Assembly (NCBI GenBank): GCA_023437285.1
Contig: JAEZGP010000697.1
Span: 1-13,537 of the forward strand
Source: Actinomycetes bacterium
GTDB taxonomy: Bacteria > Actinomycetota > Actinomycetes > Mycobacteriales > Micromonosporaceae
DNA length: 13,537 nt
Direction of reading: 5' to 3'
Below are positions 1 to 6,502 of the stretch, piece after piece. The notes below the pieces were generated by a model. That model saw only the letters and a list, made by a program, of their open reading frames with translations. It was not told where the DNA came from and made no database searches. The stretch's first letter is position 1. Each line of letters opens with the position of its first letter. The translations under genes and the position numbers were made by a program.

Positions 1-29
1 CCCGGTCCGCTTGTTGCTTGCATGGTCAC
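1..29 (-). CDS. 5' start of a gene leaving the window, possibly an ABC transporter component
   Basis: Just after the stop of the substrate-binding protein gene, the minus strand has a GGAGG (35-39), a 5-nt gap, then GTG at 27-29 followed by an open frame to the window edge (VTMQATSGP). An in-frame ATG at 39-41 overlaps the upstream stop as TGATG and is an alternative start, as is ATG at 21-23. Only about ten codons are visible, so the product cannot be recognised. Binding proteins of this family are often followed by their permease or ATPase, so a transporter subunit is the simplest inference. Confidence 0.45.
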
Positions 30-40
30 GCTGACCTCCA

Positions 41-1129
41 TCAGCTGGGTGCTTTAACGGCTCGCACGGCAGCCTTGTCGAACCCGTTGACCCCGGCGAT
101 CAACGACCCGTCGTAGATCGCGCTCACCTCGACCGGCTTCTTCAGCTGCCCGTTGTCGGTGAGGTACTTGACGATGTACTCCATCTGGTCGGGCCGGATC
201 GAGCCGTACTCGCCGTTGTCCGCTGCCTTGATCGCCAGGAGTCGGGCCTTGATCTGCGCGACGCCGGAGGCGATCACCGTGGCGTCGTCACCGGAGGGCT
301 TGGTCTCCGGGAACTTCTTGTAGTGCTGCTTGACGGCTTCCTCGGGGTTCGCCTGCATCCACTCGGTGGCCTTGGCGACGCCCCTGGCCCACGCCTGAAG
401 CGCGTCCTTCTTGTTGGCCATGTTCGACTTGGTGGTAGCCGCGACGACCCCGATGACGAGCTTGTCGTTGATCGCGCTGTCGAGCACCTTCAACTGGGTA
501 CCGGCCTGCTGGAAGCCGACGACCGAGGTGTCGGTGTCGCTGACCGCGTCAACCTGACGGCTCTTGACGGCGTTGGCCGCCTGGGCACCCGTGCCGATCG
601 CGACGAACTTGATGCTGTTCGGGTCGACGCCGGCCTCGGCCGCACCGGCCTTGGTGAACGTCACCGCGCCACTGGCCAGGTTCGGCACGCCCACTGTCTT
701 GCCAGCCAGGTCCGCGAGGCTGTTGATCGGGCTGTCGGCGAGGACGGCGGTGGTGACGATGCCGCGCTGGCTCAGCGAGTACGGGATCACGAACGGCTGA
801 CCCTCGGAGATCGGCGGGATGACCGCCTCTCCGGAGACGACGGCGACGTCGATCTGGCCGCCGACCATCGCCGACAGGGCCACGGCGGTGCCCTCGACCC
901 GGGTGATCTCGACCTTCAGCTTGTCCTCGCCCCAGAAGCCGAGCACCTCCGGCAACGAGGTGTACATGGCGGCGCCAGGCGACAGCACAGCACCGGCGAA
1001 ACCGAGCCGTAGCGTCATCTCGCCGCCGCCGGAGGCAGCGGGCTCGTCATCGCCACACGCGGTGAGGGGAACAAGCGCGAGCGCGGCCACCATCGCCAAC
1101 GCCGTGCGCCTTTTCAACGTCGAAACCAC
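41..1129 (-). CDS. ABC transporter substrate-binding lipoprotein (NMT1/SsuA-like)
   Basis: This 362-residue protein would capture a small organic solute outside the membrane and deliver it to an ABC permease. The start is the GTG at 1127-1129, with GGAGG at 1136-1140 and a 6-nt gap; a longer in-frame extension to 1225 lacks these signals and would bury the signal peptide. Residues 1-25 form a lipoprotein signal: KRR, a hydrophobic stretch, then the lipobox LTAC with Cys25 as the predicted lipidated residue. The mature part has the type-2 periplasmic binding pattern of the NMT1/THI5/SsuA group: an early GxxGA..SPG segment, GGQIDVAVVSGEAV, SLADLAGKTVGVPN and SRQVDAVSDTDTS. The ligand cannot be read from sequence. 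No permease or ATPase is complete in the window. It lies downstream of a LysR gene in the same orientation and was probably captured by the same control; uptake of the acid degraded by the neighbouring enzymes is an inference. Confidence 0.85.
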   Translation of the reverse strand: MVSTLKRRTALAMVAALALVPLTACGDDEPAASGGGEMTLRLGFAGAVLSPGAAMYTSLPEVLGFWGEDKLKVEITRVEGTAVALSAMVGGQIDVAVVSGEAVIPPISEGQPFVIPYSLSQRGIVTTAVLADSPINSLADLAGKTVGVPNLASGAVTFTKAGAAEAGVDPNSIKFVAIGTGAQAANAVKSRQVDAVSDTDTSVVGFQQAGTQLKVLDSAINDKLVIGVVAATTKSNMANKKDALQAWARGVAKATEWMQANPEEAVKQHYKKFPETKPSGDDATVIASGVAQIKARLLAIKAADNGEYGSIRPDQMEYIVKYLTDNGQLKKPVEVSAIYDGSLIAGVNGFDKAAVRAVKAPS

Positions 1130-1234
1130 CGAGTTCCTCCAAAGAATTAATCCTGGGAATGCAGATACGAGGCCGCAGGAAACATGCGCGTAATCATCGT
1201 CATGGCCTTGGAGGGCGATGGTCAACGTCCTATT

Positions 1235-1257
1235 CGAACTACCGCATACCTAGTTCG
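1235..1257. promoter_or_regulatory. Candidate LysR-type operator upstream of the binding-protein gene
   Basis: A perfect 7-bp dyad, CGAACTA-N9-TAGTTCG, contains the LysR-type T-N11-A arrangement (T1240 and A1252). It sits in the 177-bp gap between the LysR gene and the binding-protein gene. On the minus strand a -35-like TTGACC follows at 1225-1220, about 10 nt downstream of the dyad; no strong -10 is evident (a weak GACGAT lies 18 nt further on). With that -35, the dyad centre would fall near -56, close to where LysR-type activators usually bind. That the adjacent LysR protein is the binder is an inference. Confidence 0.55.
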
Positions 1258-1306
1258 TCTAGACCCATAGCGCGGAAGTATCGGTCACATTCAAAAGCCC
1301 GATGTG

Positions 1307-2320
1307 TCAACTGGCGAGGCGTAACTGACGACGTGCGGCAGCGGCGCGGGCGTCGCGGATCCGCGCGTCGACGGCGGCGCCGGCGGCGACCAGACCGAGC
1401 CCGCGGTCCTGCTGCTCCTGCAGCGCACTGACCCAGCGCTTCGCGTCGGCGCGGATCACCTCGACGAGTGCGTTCACGCCGGGTGTCTGGTCACCGGGGC
1501 GACGCAGCAGTCGCAGCCGGCGTACCTGCGCGGGCGCGATTTCCTGGACGACGGCACCGCGCGCCTGGGCCTCGATGGCCAGGCGCAGCGTCAGGAACGT
1601 CGAGCCGACCCCGGCCAGCACGAGCGGGATAGTGGAAGAGGTACGGGCGACGTCGACGACGACCGCGGGGGCGACACCTCGATCCGCCATCGCCCGCTCG
1701 ACGTCGGTCCAGGCCTGGCCCCGGCGGTCGCCGACGACCATGGGCACACCGGCGAGGCGCTCCAGCGGCACCGGTCCGTCCGAGCAGGGCGTACCGGGCG
1801 GAGACACGAGCACCACGTGCTGTTCGCTGACCAACTGCTGCTCCACCTCGTCGCAAACGATCAGGCCGGCGGTGAGCCCCAGGTCGCAGTCGCCGGACCG
1901 GACGAGTTCGGCCACGCCGTCGTCGCTCTCGCTCTCCTCGACCCGGACGACCGTGTCGGGGTACTGACGGCGGAAACGGCCGAGCCATGGGGCAAGCGGG
2001 TCGGCGACGAGTCCCGCCCACGCGGCTACGGAGATCTGACCCGCGTGCAGTTCGCGTACCCGCAGCACGGCGGCCTGCGCCCGCTCGACAGAACGGACGA
2101 CCTGGCGGGCCGGGGCGACGAGGGCCTGCCCAGCGGGGGAAAGCACCAGGCCACGGCCGACCCGCAGGAACAGTTCGGTGCGCAACTGCCGTTCGAGACC
2201 GCGGATCGCCTGGGACAGCGACGGCTGGGACAGGTGCAGGGCCTTCGCGGCGCGGGTCACCCCACCGTGGTCATGAACGGCCAGGAAGTACTCGAGCTGA
2301 CGAACCTCGATGTTTGTCAT
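1307..2320 (-). CDS. LysR-family transcriptional regulator
   Basis: A 337-residue DNA-binding regulator. The N-terminal winged helix-turn-helix is clear at about residues 5-65: RQLEYFLAVHDHGGVTRAAK, then LSQPSLSQAIRGLERQL and the wing segment LVLSPAGQAL. The rest, to about residue 300, is the effector-binding domain, which in this family binds a pathway intermediate; a charged Ala/Arg-rich tail of about 35 residues makes it longer than the usual 300. The ATG at 2318-2320 was chosen because GAGG lies 6 nt upstream; an in-frame GTG 12 nt earlier is the alternative. The gene lies between the binding-protein gene and the TetR gene, all on the minus strand. Its own promoter region carries a KstR-like dyad, so it may be controlled by the TetR protein. 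It may act on the dyad at 1235-1257. Effector unknown. Confidence 0.9.
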   Translation of the reverse strand: MTNIEVRQLEYFLAVHDHGGVTRAAKALHLSQPSLSQAIRGLERQLRTELFLRVGRGLVLSPAGQALVAPARQVVRSVERAQAAVLRVRELHAGQISVAAWAGLVADPLAPWLGRFRRQYPDTVVRVEESESDDGVAELVRSGDCDLGLTAGLIVCDEVEQQLVSEQHVVLVSPPGTPCSDGPVPLERLAGVPMVVGDRRGQAWTDVERAMADRGVAPAVVVDVARTSSTIPLVLAGVGSTFLTLRLAIEAQARGAVVQEIAPAQVRRLRLLRRPGDQTPGVNALVEVIRADAKRWVSALQEQQDRGLGLVAAGAAVDARIRDARAAAARRQLRLAS

Positions 2321-2359
2321 CCCGCACCTCACGCATCATCGCAGGGGTTGATGCGAGGC

Positions 2360-2388
2360 AGTGTTCCAGAACCGAATCTGGTTTTCAA
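2360..2388 (-). promoter_or_regulatory. Candidate lysR promoter with an embedded dyad (operator site A)
   Basis: On the minus strand a -35-like TTGAAA (2388-2383), a 17-nt spacer and a weak -10-like AACACT (2365-2360) precede the LysR gene. The spacer contains a dyad at 2366-2381, CCAGA-N6-TCTGG on the plus strand. A nearly identical dyad (site B) lies at 2462-2475. A repressor bound between -35 and -10 would block transcription. The sequence resembles the AGAAC-N2-GTTCT core known for KstR, matching 8 of 10 defined bases. The remainder of this 130-bp gap holds nothing else recognisable. Confidence 0.4.
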
Positions 2389-2450
2389 TGGTCGGCCGGT
2401 GGCGACCTACGGTCCGTCTTGCCTGGTCAGAAGAGTGGTGGCGACCGATG

Positions 2451-3188
2451 TTACAGAGAGACAGAATCGGTTCTGCTAGTTGCGGACGCCGCCGGCAGGT
2501 CCAGCAGGCGACAGGCGAGAGCGATCTCGAACCGAGCCTCGTCCGCCGAGAGCAGACCGGCGATCCAGTTGCGAGTGGCCGACCCGAAGCAGCCGGCCAC
2601 GACGCGCAGCACCATCCACGCCTCGTAACCCGGGGTGTCGCCGCCATAGGCGATCACCGAGAGCAACCGCAGATGCATCTGCTGGACCTCGTCGTGGGTT
2701 TCCCGGTAATCCGGGTTCGTCCCGGTCAGCACCCGCGCCAACGCGGAGGTGACGTGCGGCTGACGCTGCTGCGCGGCGAACTCACGCAGCAGGTACGAGC
2801 TGACCCGGTCGCCTGGCGTCGAGCCCGCCACATCGATGGCGGACTCCTGCACCCGGGCGAGTGCCCGCTCGAACCGACCCCGCGCTATCGCCAGCAGGAG
2901 ATGGTCCTTGGACGGAAAGTAGCGGTAGACCGTCGCCAGGGACACCCGCGCGGCCTCGGCGACCCGCTTCATCTGCAGCGAGTCCTCCCCGCCAGCGGTC
3001 AGCATCGCCGAGGCGCTGGCCAGCACGCGACTGCGCCGGTCGCGCTGGGACGGCGTGCGCGGCTGCGCCGGGGCCGCCACCACGCGCGACGCGGCGATCT
3101 TCCGTACGGAGCCCTCTGCCTTCACGTGGGACATGGTGGCGACGGAACGTCCCGGCGTCCACTCTGCCGCACCGGACTTGTCCGTCAT
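2451..3188 (-). CDS. TetR-family repressor, KstR-like
   Basis: A 245-residue regulator. A low-complexity basic N-terminus of about 48 residues precedes a TetR DNA-binding domain: QRDRRSRVLASASAML, then MKRVAEAARVSLATVYRYF with the recognition helix, then PSKDHLLLAI, at about residues 49-100. The pattern (RRxRxL, a residue before QMKRVAxxA, TVYRYFPSKxHLL) resembles KstR, the actinobacterial repressor of sterol catabolism that responds to CoA thioesters. The C-terminal ligand domain is less distinctive. The ATG at 3186-3188 overlaps the upstream crotonase stop as ATGA, with GAAGG just upstream, so it is probably translationally coupled; this supports the long start over Met19. As the last gene of the synthetase-crotonase operon it likely controls that operon and perhaps the divergent one, using an acyl-CoA inducer (inference). 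Two KstR-like dyads lie at and just beyond its 3' end. Confidence 0.88.
   Translation of the reverse strand: MTDKSGAAEWTPGRSVATMSHVKAEGSVRKIAASRVVAAPAQPRTPSQRDRRSRVLASASAMLTAGGEDSLQMKRVAEAARVSLATVYRYFPSKDHLLLAIARGRFERALARVQESAIDVAGSTPGDRVSSYLLREFAAQQRQPHVTSALARVLTGTNPDYRETHDEVQQMHLRLLSVIAYGGDTPGYEAWMVLRVVAGCFGSATRNWIAGLLSADEARFEIALACRLLDLPAASATSRTDSVSL
2462..2475. promoter_or_regulatory. Candidate KstR-like operator (site B) inside the 3' end of the TetR gene
   Basis: CAGAA-TCGG-TTCTG is a perfect 5-bp dyad. Its reverse complement, CAGAACCGATTCTG, differs from site A (2367-2380, CAGAACCGAATCTG) at one of 14 positions, and matches the KstR core AGAAC-N2-GTTCT at 9 of 10 defined bases. The two sites are 95 bp apart centre to centre, about nine helical turns. 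Site B overlaps the last codons of the TetR gene. Binding by that protein is an inference. Confidence 0.35.
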
Positions 3189-3958
3189 CGGCCTTCGAAC
3201 CGGGCGGGACGGCGTTCGAGGAACGCCGATATCCCCTCCTGCGCGTCCGCCGAGAGCCGGTTGATCGACTGGGCCATGGTCTCCGCGGCGAGGGACGCCT
3301 CGACACTGTGTGTGAACGAGTCACGCAGAAGTTGCTTGGTGAGCCGGGTCGCGATCGGCGGGCCCGCCGCCAGGCGTGCGGCGAGCGCCGCCACGTGGCC
3401 GGGCAGGTCCTCCGGCTCCACAATGTCCTCCAGCAGGCCCAGTTCGTCGGCGCGGGCGGCGTCGAAGATCTCCGGCAGCAGACACAGCCGCGTGGCCAGG
3501 CGATGCCCGACCAGCCGGGGCAGCAGCCACGACGTCGCGAAGTCCGGCGACAGCCCACGGGCCAGGAACATGGTGCCGAACCGGGCCCGCGTGCTGGCGA
3601 CCACGAAGTCGCAGGCCAGCGCCAATCCGAAGCCGGCGCCCACCGCGAGCCCGTCGACCTGCGCGATCGTGGGCTGCGGTAGCGACACCAGGCTCTGGCA
3701 GGTGCGGGCGACCGCCGCGAGCTGAGCGTGCGGATGTGGAGCCCGGTCGCTGCCCTCGAGGTCGCCCCCGCTGCAGAAAGCTCCGGCGGTGCCCGTCACC
3801 ACCACCGTCCGGGCGTCGCTCGCCGCCGCCTCGGTCAGTGCGGCGCCGAGTTCCTCCCAGGCCGCGTACGTCATCGCGTTGCGCCGGGCCGGCCGGTCGA
3901 TCGTCACGGTCAGTACCGGGCCTTCGCGGGCCACCCGCACCGCCGGTGCGCTGGTCAC
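3185..3958 (-). CDS. Crotonase-family enzyme, probably an enoyl-CoA isomerase (PaaG-like)
   Basis: A 257-residue acyl-CoA enzyme. The oxyanion-hole segments are present: AFCSGGDL (60-67) and GLAVGAGFGLALACD (103-117). The two glutamates of true enoyl-CoA hydratases (Glu144 and Glu164 in the rat enzyme) are replaced here, by Gly111 in GAGFG and Phe131 in FGTMF. Instead it has the GLSPDFATSWLLPRLVG segment (135-151). In PaaG and related isomerases the Asp of this GLxPD motif (Asp139 here) is the catalytic base. A double-bond isomerase, or another non-hydratase crotonase reaction, is therefore more likely than hydration. The GTG at 3956-3958 overlaps the synthetase stop as GTGA, and the gene overlaps the TetR start by 4 nt. 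Longer in-frame extension into the synthetase gene is Arg-rich and unlike any crotonase. Confidence 0.85.
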   Translation of the reverse strand: MTSAPAVRVAREGPVLTVTIDRPARRNAMTYAAWEELGAALTEAAASDARTVVVTGTAGAFCSGGDLEGSDRAPHPHAQLAAVARTCQSLVSLPQPTIAQVDGLAVGAGFGLALACDFVVASTRARFGTMFLARGLSPDFATSWLLPRLVGHRLATRLCLLPEIFDAARADELGLLEDIVEPEDLPGHVAALAARLAAGPPIATRLTKQLLRDSFTHSVEASLAAETMAQSINRLSADAQEGISAFLERRPARFEGR

Positions 3959-5517
3959 GCGGTCACCGTCAGGGACGCGACGAGCGCGCCGCGCTGGGTC
4001 TTGCCGGCAGCGTTCTTCGGCAGCGCGTTGACGACCACGACCCGCGCCGGCGTCTTGTACCCGGCCAGTCGCGACCGGCAGAACGCGCGCAGCGCGCCGG
4101 GGTCGGGTGCCGCGCCGGCCACGGCGACGATGGCGGCCACGACGATCTGCCCCCACCGTTCGTCGGGCAGCCCGACCACTGCCGCCTCGGCCACCTGCGG
4201 GTGCTCTACCAGCACGTTCTCGATCTCGGCCGGGAAGATGTTCTCGCCGCCGCGTACGATCATGTCGTCCTTGCGACCGGCCAGGTAGAGATAGCCCTCC
4301 TCATCACGCCACGCCATGTCCCCGCTGCGGATCCAGCCGTCGACCACCTTTTCGGCGGTGAGGTCAGGCCTGCCGACGTACCCGCTCATGACCGTGTCGC
4401 TACGAGTGTGGATCTCGCCCACCGTGCCGATGCCGACGTCAGCACCCTCCTCATCGCGCAACCGCAGGTCGACGCCGAACATCGGCCGGCCGATCGAGCC
4501 GAGCAGGTGCGGGCGGCCGTCGAACGCGGCCCGGTGGTCGGCGGGTCGCAGGATCGTCTGCCCGCCGCCCTCGGTACCGGCCCCGAACGTGTTGAACAGA
4601 TCGCAGCCGAACGTGTCGTGCAGCCGGCGGACCAGCTCGGGCGGCATCGCGGCACCGCCGTAGGCGATGCTGCGCAGTTGCGGAACCGGGCCCACGTCCG
4701 GGTGGTCGAGCAGCGCGACGACCATGCTCGGCACCAGCAGGCACCGGGTCACGGCGCCGCTGCGCAGGCAGCTCAGCAACGCCGCGGCGTCGAACTGCGG
4801 CAGCAGCATCAGCGCCGCCCCCCGGGAGATCGCGTAGTAGAGCCAGCCCATCCCGGAGACGTGGAACAGGGGGGTACCCGCGTACAGGCACTCCCCCGGC
4901 TGGAAGCCCTGCTCAAGTACGCCCTTGGCGGTGTTGGCCTTGAGCATCCGCTGGGTCTGCGCGACCACCCGTGGGGTGCCGGTGGTGCCGCTGGTCAGCA
5001 TCCACAGCAACACGTCGTCGTCCGCCGTCGCCGCGGGCATGCTGGTCGGGCCGTCCGGGGCGTACGCGTCGGTGAACTCCTCGACCGAGGCGATCCCGGG
5101 CAGCGGCTGGTCCAGGGTCAGCACGAGCCGCAGGCCCGGCACGGCGGCCCGCAGTCCGTCGAGCAGGTGTGCGTAACGCGACTCCAGCACCAGTACCGCC
5201 GGGTCGGCCAGCGCCGTCAACGCGGCCAACTCCGGGCCAGCGAGCCGGAAGTTCAGCGGCACGCCGACCGTGCCCAGCTTGAGCGAGGCGAACAGCGTCA
5301 CCGCGTAGCCGACGCAGTCGGTGCCCAGGATCGCGATCCGCTCGCCCGCGGCGACGCCGGCCGTGCGCAGCGCGGTCGCCAGCCGCGACGCCCGGGCTTC
5401 CAGGTCGGCGAACGTCAGCGCGACCCCGTCAGGGGTCCGCAGCGCCGGTGCGTCCGGATAGGCGTGCGCGCCCATAGTGGGCCAGTCACCCGGTCCGACT
5501 GACGCCAACGGTTTCAC
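3955..5517 (-). CDS. Acyl-CoA synthetase (AMP-forming, ANL superfamily)
   Basis: This 520-residue cytoplasmic enzyme activates a carboxylic acid with ATP and CoA, via an acyl-adenylate. The ordered ANL motifs are visible: the P-loop LTSGTTGTPRVV (174-185), TPLFHVSGM (215-223), YGGAAMPPEL (286-295), FGAGTEGG (311-318, the YGxTE position), SGD with Asp400, GRKDDMIVRGGENIFPAEIE (414-433), and PKNAAGKTQR with catalytic Lys506. The P-loop has Arg183 and Val where Lys-Gly is usual, a mild variation. Length suits a medium- or long-chain or aromatic acyl-CoA ligase; the substrate cannot be read from sequence. The GTG at 5515-5517 was chosen for GGGAG 7 nt upstream. It is the first gene of the minus-strand operon, overlapping the crotonase by 4 nt, and is divergent from the large plus-strand operon, so it is likely its entry step. 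Confidence 0.92.
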   Translation of the reverse strand: MKPLASVGPGDWPTMGAHAYPDAPALRTPDGVALTFADLEARASRLATALRTAGVAAGERIAILGTDCVGYAVTLFASLKLGTVGVPLNFRLAGPELAALTALADPAVLVLESRYAHLLDGLRAAVPGLRLVLTLDQPLPGIASVEEFTDAYAPDGPTSMPAATADDDVLLWMLTSGTTGTPRVVAQTQRMLKANTAKGVLEQGFQPGECLYAGTPLFHVSGMGWLYYAISRGAALMLLPQFDAAALLSCLRSGAVTRCLLVPSMVVALLDHPDVGPVPQLRSIAYGGAAMPPELVRRLHDTFGCDLFNTFGAGTEGGGQTILRPADHRAAFDGRPHLLGSIGRPMFGVDLRLRDEEGADVGIGTVGEIHTRSDTVMSGYVGRPDLTAEKVVDGWIRSGDMAWRDEEGYLYLAGRKDDMIVRGGENIFPAEIENVLVEHPQVAEAAVVGLPDERWGQIVVAAIVAVAGAAPDPGALRAFCRSRLAGYKTPARVVVVNALPKNAAGKTQRGALVASLTVTA

Positions 5518-5573
5518 TCGCTCACTCCCGTCGAAATGCGTTCGCTATTTTCTCCGCGCAACTGTCACCGCCG

Positions 5574-5601
5574 ACGTTAGCCCGCGCGTAATGCGTGTCA
5601 A
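5574..5601 (-). promoter_or_regulatory. Candidate promoter of the synthetase-crotonase-TetR operon
   Basis: On the minus strand a perfect -35 TTGACA (5601-5596), a 16-nt spacer and TAACGT (5579-5574, matching TAnnnT) form a good housekeeping-sigma promoter. Transcription would begin near 5567, giving a leader of about 50 nt before the GTG at 5517. It is the best promoter match in the window. Confidence 0.55.
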
Positions 5602-5616
5602 GACGACGGCACAAAA

Positions 5617-5644
5617 CCATTCGATAGGCATCCCCTATCCATTC
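5617..5644. promoter_or_regulatory. Dyad with flanking direct repeats in the divergent control region
   Basis: A perfect 6-bp inverted repeat, GATAGG-N5-CCTATC (5623-5639), is flanked by two direct copies of CCATTC (5617-5622 and 5639-5644) 22 bp apart. It sits between the two divergent promoters, about 22 bp upstream of the synthetase -35, where a regulator could act on both operons. It does not match the KstR-like sites at 2367 and 2462 or the LysR-type dyad at 1235, so which protein binds is open. Confidence 0.4.
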
Positions 5645-5649
5645 CGTCT

Positions 5650-5696
5650 ATACGCGTATTGGACTTCGCCGCGATTTGCCGTAATCGTCAATGACG
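5650..5696 (+). promoter_or_regulatory. Candidate promoter and dyads upstream of the plus-strand operon
   Basis: A -35-like TTGGAC (5659-5664), a 17-nt spacer and a weak -10-like TAATCG (5682-5687) would start transcription near 5694, about 35 nt before the GTG at 5729. The palindrome ATACGCGTAT (5650-5659) abuts the -35 and the dyad CGTCA-A-TGACG (5686-5696) covers the -10 and start region, so both are placed where a repressor could act. Each dyad is short and could occur by chance. The rest of the 211-bp gap (5518-5728) shows no gene. Confidence 0.35.
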
Positions 5697-5728
5697 TCGA
5701 TGGCGCAATGGCGGCAGGAGAACTCAAC

Positions 5729-6502
5729 GTGAATCTGGACAAGGCCACTGTCGTGGTGACCGGTGGGGCTTCGGGACTCGGCCTGGCCACGGCTCGCCGG
5801 CTCGTCGCCGGGGGCGCGACCGTGGTGATGGTCGACCTGCCCACCGCGGCCGAGGCCGGCACCGCCGAGGCGAAGGCCCTCGGCCCTGCCGCGGCGTTCG
5901 TCGCTGCCGACATCACCTCCACCGAGGAGATGTCCGCAGCCGTGGACGTCGCACGGGAGCGCGGCCCGGTCCGAGGGCTGGTGCACTGCGCCGGCCGGGG
6001 CAGCGACCGCATGCGCATGCTGGACAAGGACGGCACCCCCTCGCCCATCGAGGGCTTCGCCGAGGTGGTACGGGTCAATCTCGTCGGTACGTACAACGTG
6101 CTGCGTCTGGTCGCCGCGGCGATAGCCGAGTCGGAGCCTGTCAACGGCGAGCGGGGCGCGTGCGTGCTCACCGCCTCGGTTGCCGCGTTCGACGGGCAGA
6201 TCGGTCAGGCGTCCTACACCGCCGCGAAGGCCGGGGTGCACGGGATAACGCTTGTCACGGCGCGCGACCTCGCGAGCCGGCTGATCCGGGTCAACACGAT
6301 CGCCCCCGGGGTGTTCGACACCCCGATGCTCGGGCGGCTGCGCGACGACCTGCGCGCCGGGCTCGCCGCGAGCGTGCCGAACCCGAAGCGGCTCGGCACG
6401 CCGGACGAGTACGCCGCCCTCGCGGAGCACATGCTGACCAACAGCTACCTCAACGGGGAGACGATCCGCCTCGACGGGGCGATCCGGATGGCGCCACGCT
6501 GA
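5729..6502 (+). CDS. 3-hydroxyacyl-CoA dehydrogenase, SDR family (HSD10/type II)
   Basis: This 257-residue short-chain dehydrogenase would oxidise a 3-hydroxyacyl-CoA to the 3-ketoacyl-CoA with NAD+. Visible features are the Rossmann TGGASGLG (11-18), Asp36 in VMVDLP favouring NAD(H), a CAG at 87-89, Asn117, Ser150, and YTAAK with Tyr163 and Lys167. The C-terminal pattern APGVFDTPML, NPKRLGTPDEYA and YLNGETIRLDGAIRM is typical of type II 3-hydroxyacyl-CoA dehydrogenase (HSD17B10), which acts on 2-methyl-3-hydroxyacyl-CoAs and steroids among others. The GTG start at 5729 has AGGAG 8 nt upstream; an in-frame ATG at 5708 has no good ribosome site. It is the first gene of the plus-strand operon, and its stop shares one base with the next start (TGATG). 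Activity toward a methyl-branched substrate fits the racemase further down (inference). Confidence 0.9.
   Translation: MNLDKATVVVTGGASGLGLATARRLVAGGATVVMVDLPTAAEAGTAEAKALGPAAAFVAADITSTEEMSAAVDVARERGPVRGLVHCAGRGSDRMRMLDKDGTPSPIEGFAEVVRVNLVGTYNVLRLVAAAIAESEPVNGERGACVLTASVAAFDGQIGQASYTAAKAGVHGITLVTARDLASRLIRVNTIAPGVFDTPMLGRLRDDLRAGLAASVPNPKRLGTPDEYAALAEHMLTNSYLNGETIRLDGAIRMAPR

Noticed and set aside
323..1012. A 229-codon open frame on the plus strand.
   Set aside because: It is antisense to the binding-protein gene and rich in Arg, Asp, Leu and Gly with no domain signature.
2366..2381. The dyad in the gap after the TetR gene read as a transcription terminator.
   Set aside because: Stem is only 5 bp and no T-run follows on either strand. 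It fits better as an operator in the lysR promoter region.
2361..3725. A 454-codon plus-strand open frame that overlaps the TetR and crotonase genes.
   Set aside because: It is antisense to two genes with strong motifs and has no recognisable domain.
3959..4156. A longer N-terminus for the minus-strand crotonase starting at 4156.
   Set aside because: It lies inside the synthetase gene, is Arg-rich, and the coupled GTG at 3956-3958 gives a normal crotonase length.
3376..5502. A 708-codon open frame on the plus strand.
   Set aside because: It runs opposite the synthetase and crotonase genes and is Arg/Gly/Pro-rich without any recognisable domain. Long antisense frames are expected in high-GC coding DNA.
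5477..5728. A longer N-terminus for the HSD10-type dehydrogenase starting at 5477.
   Set aside because: The extra residues cross the synthetase start and control region and match nothing in the SDR family, whereas GTG 5729 has a good AGGAG.
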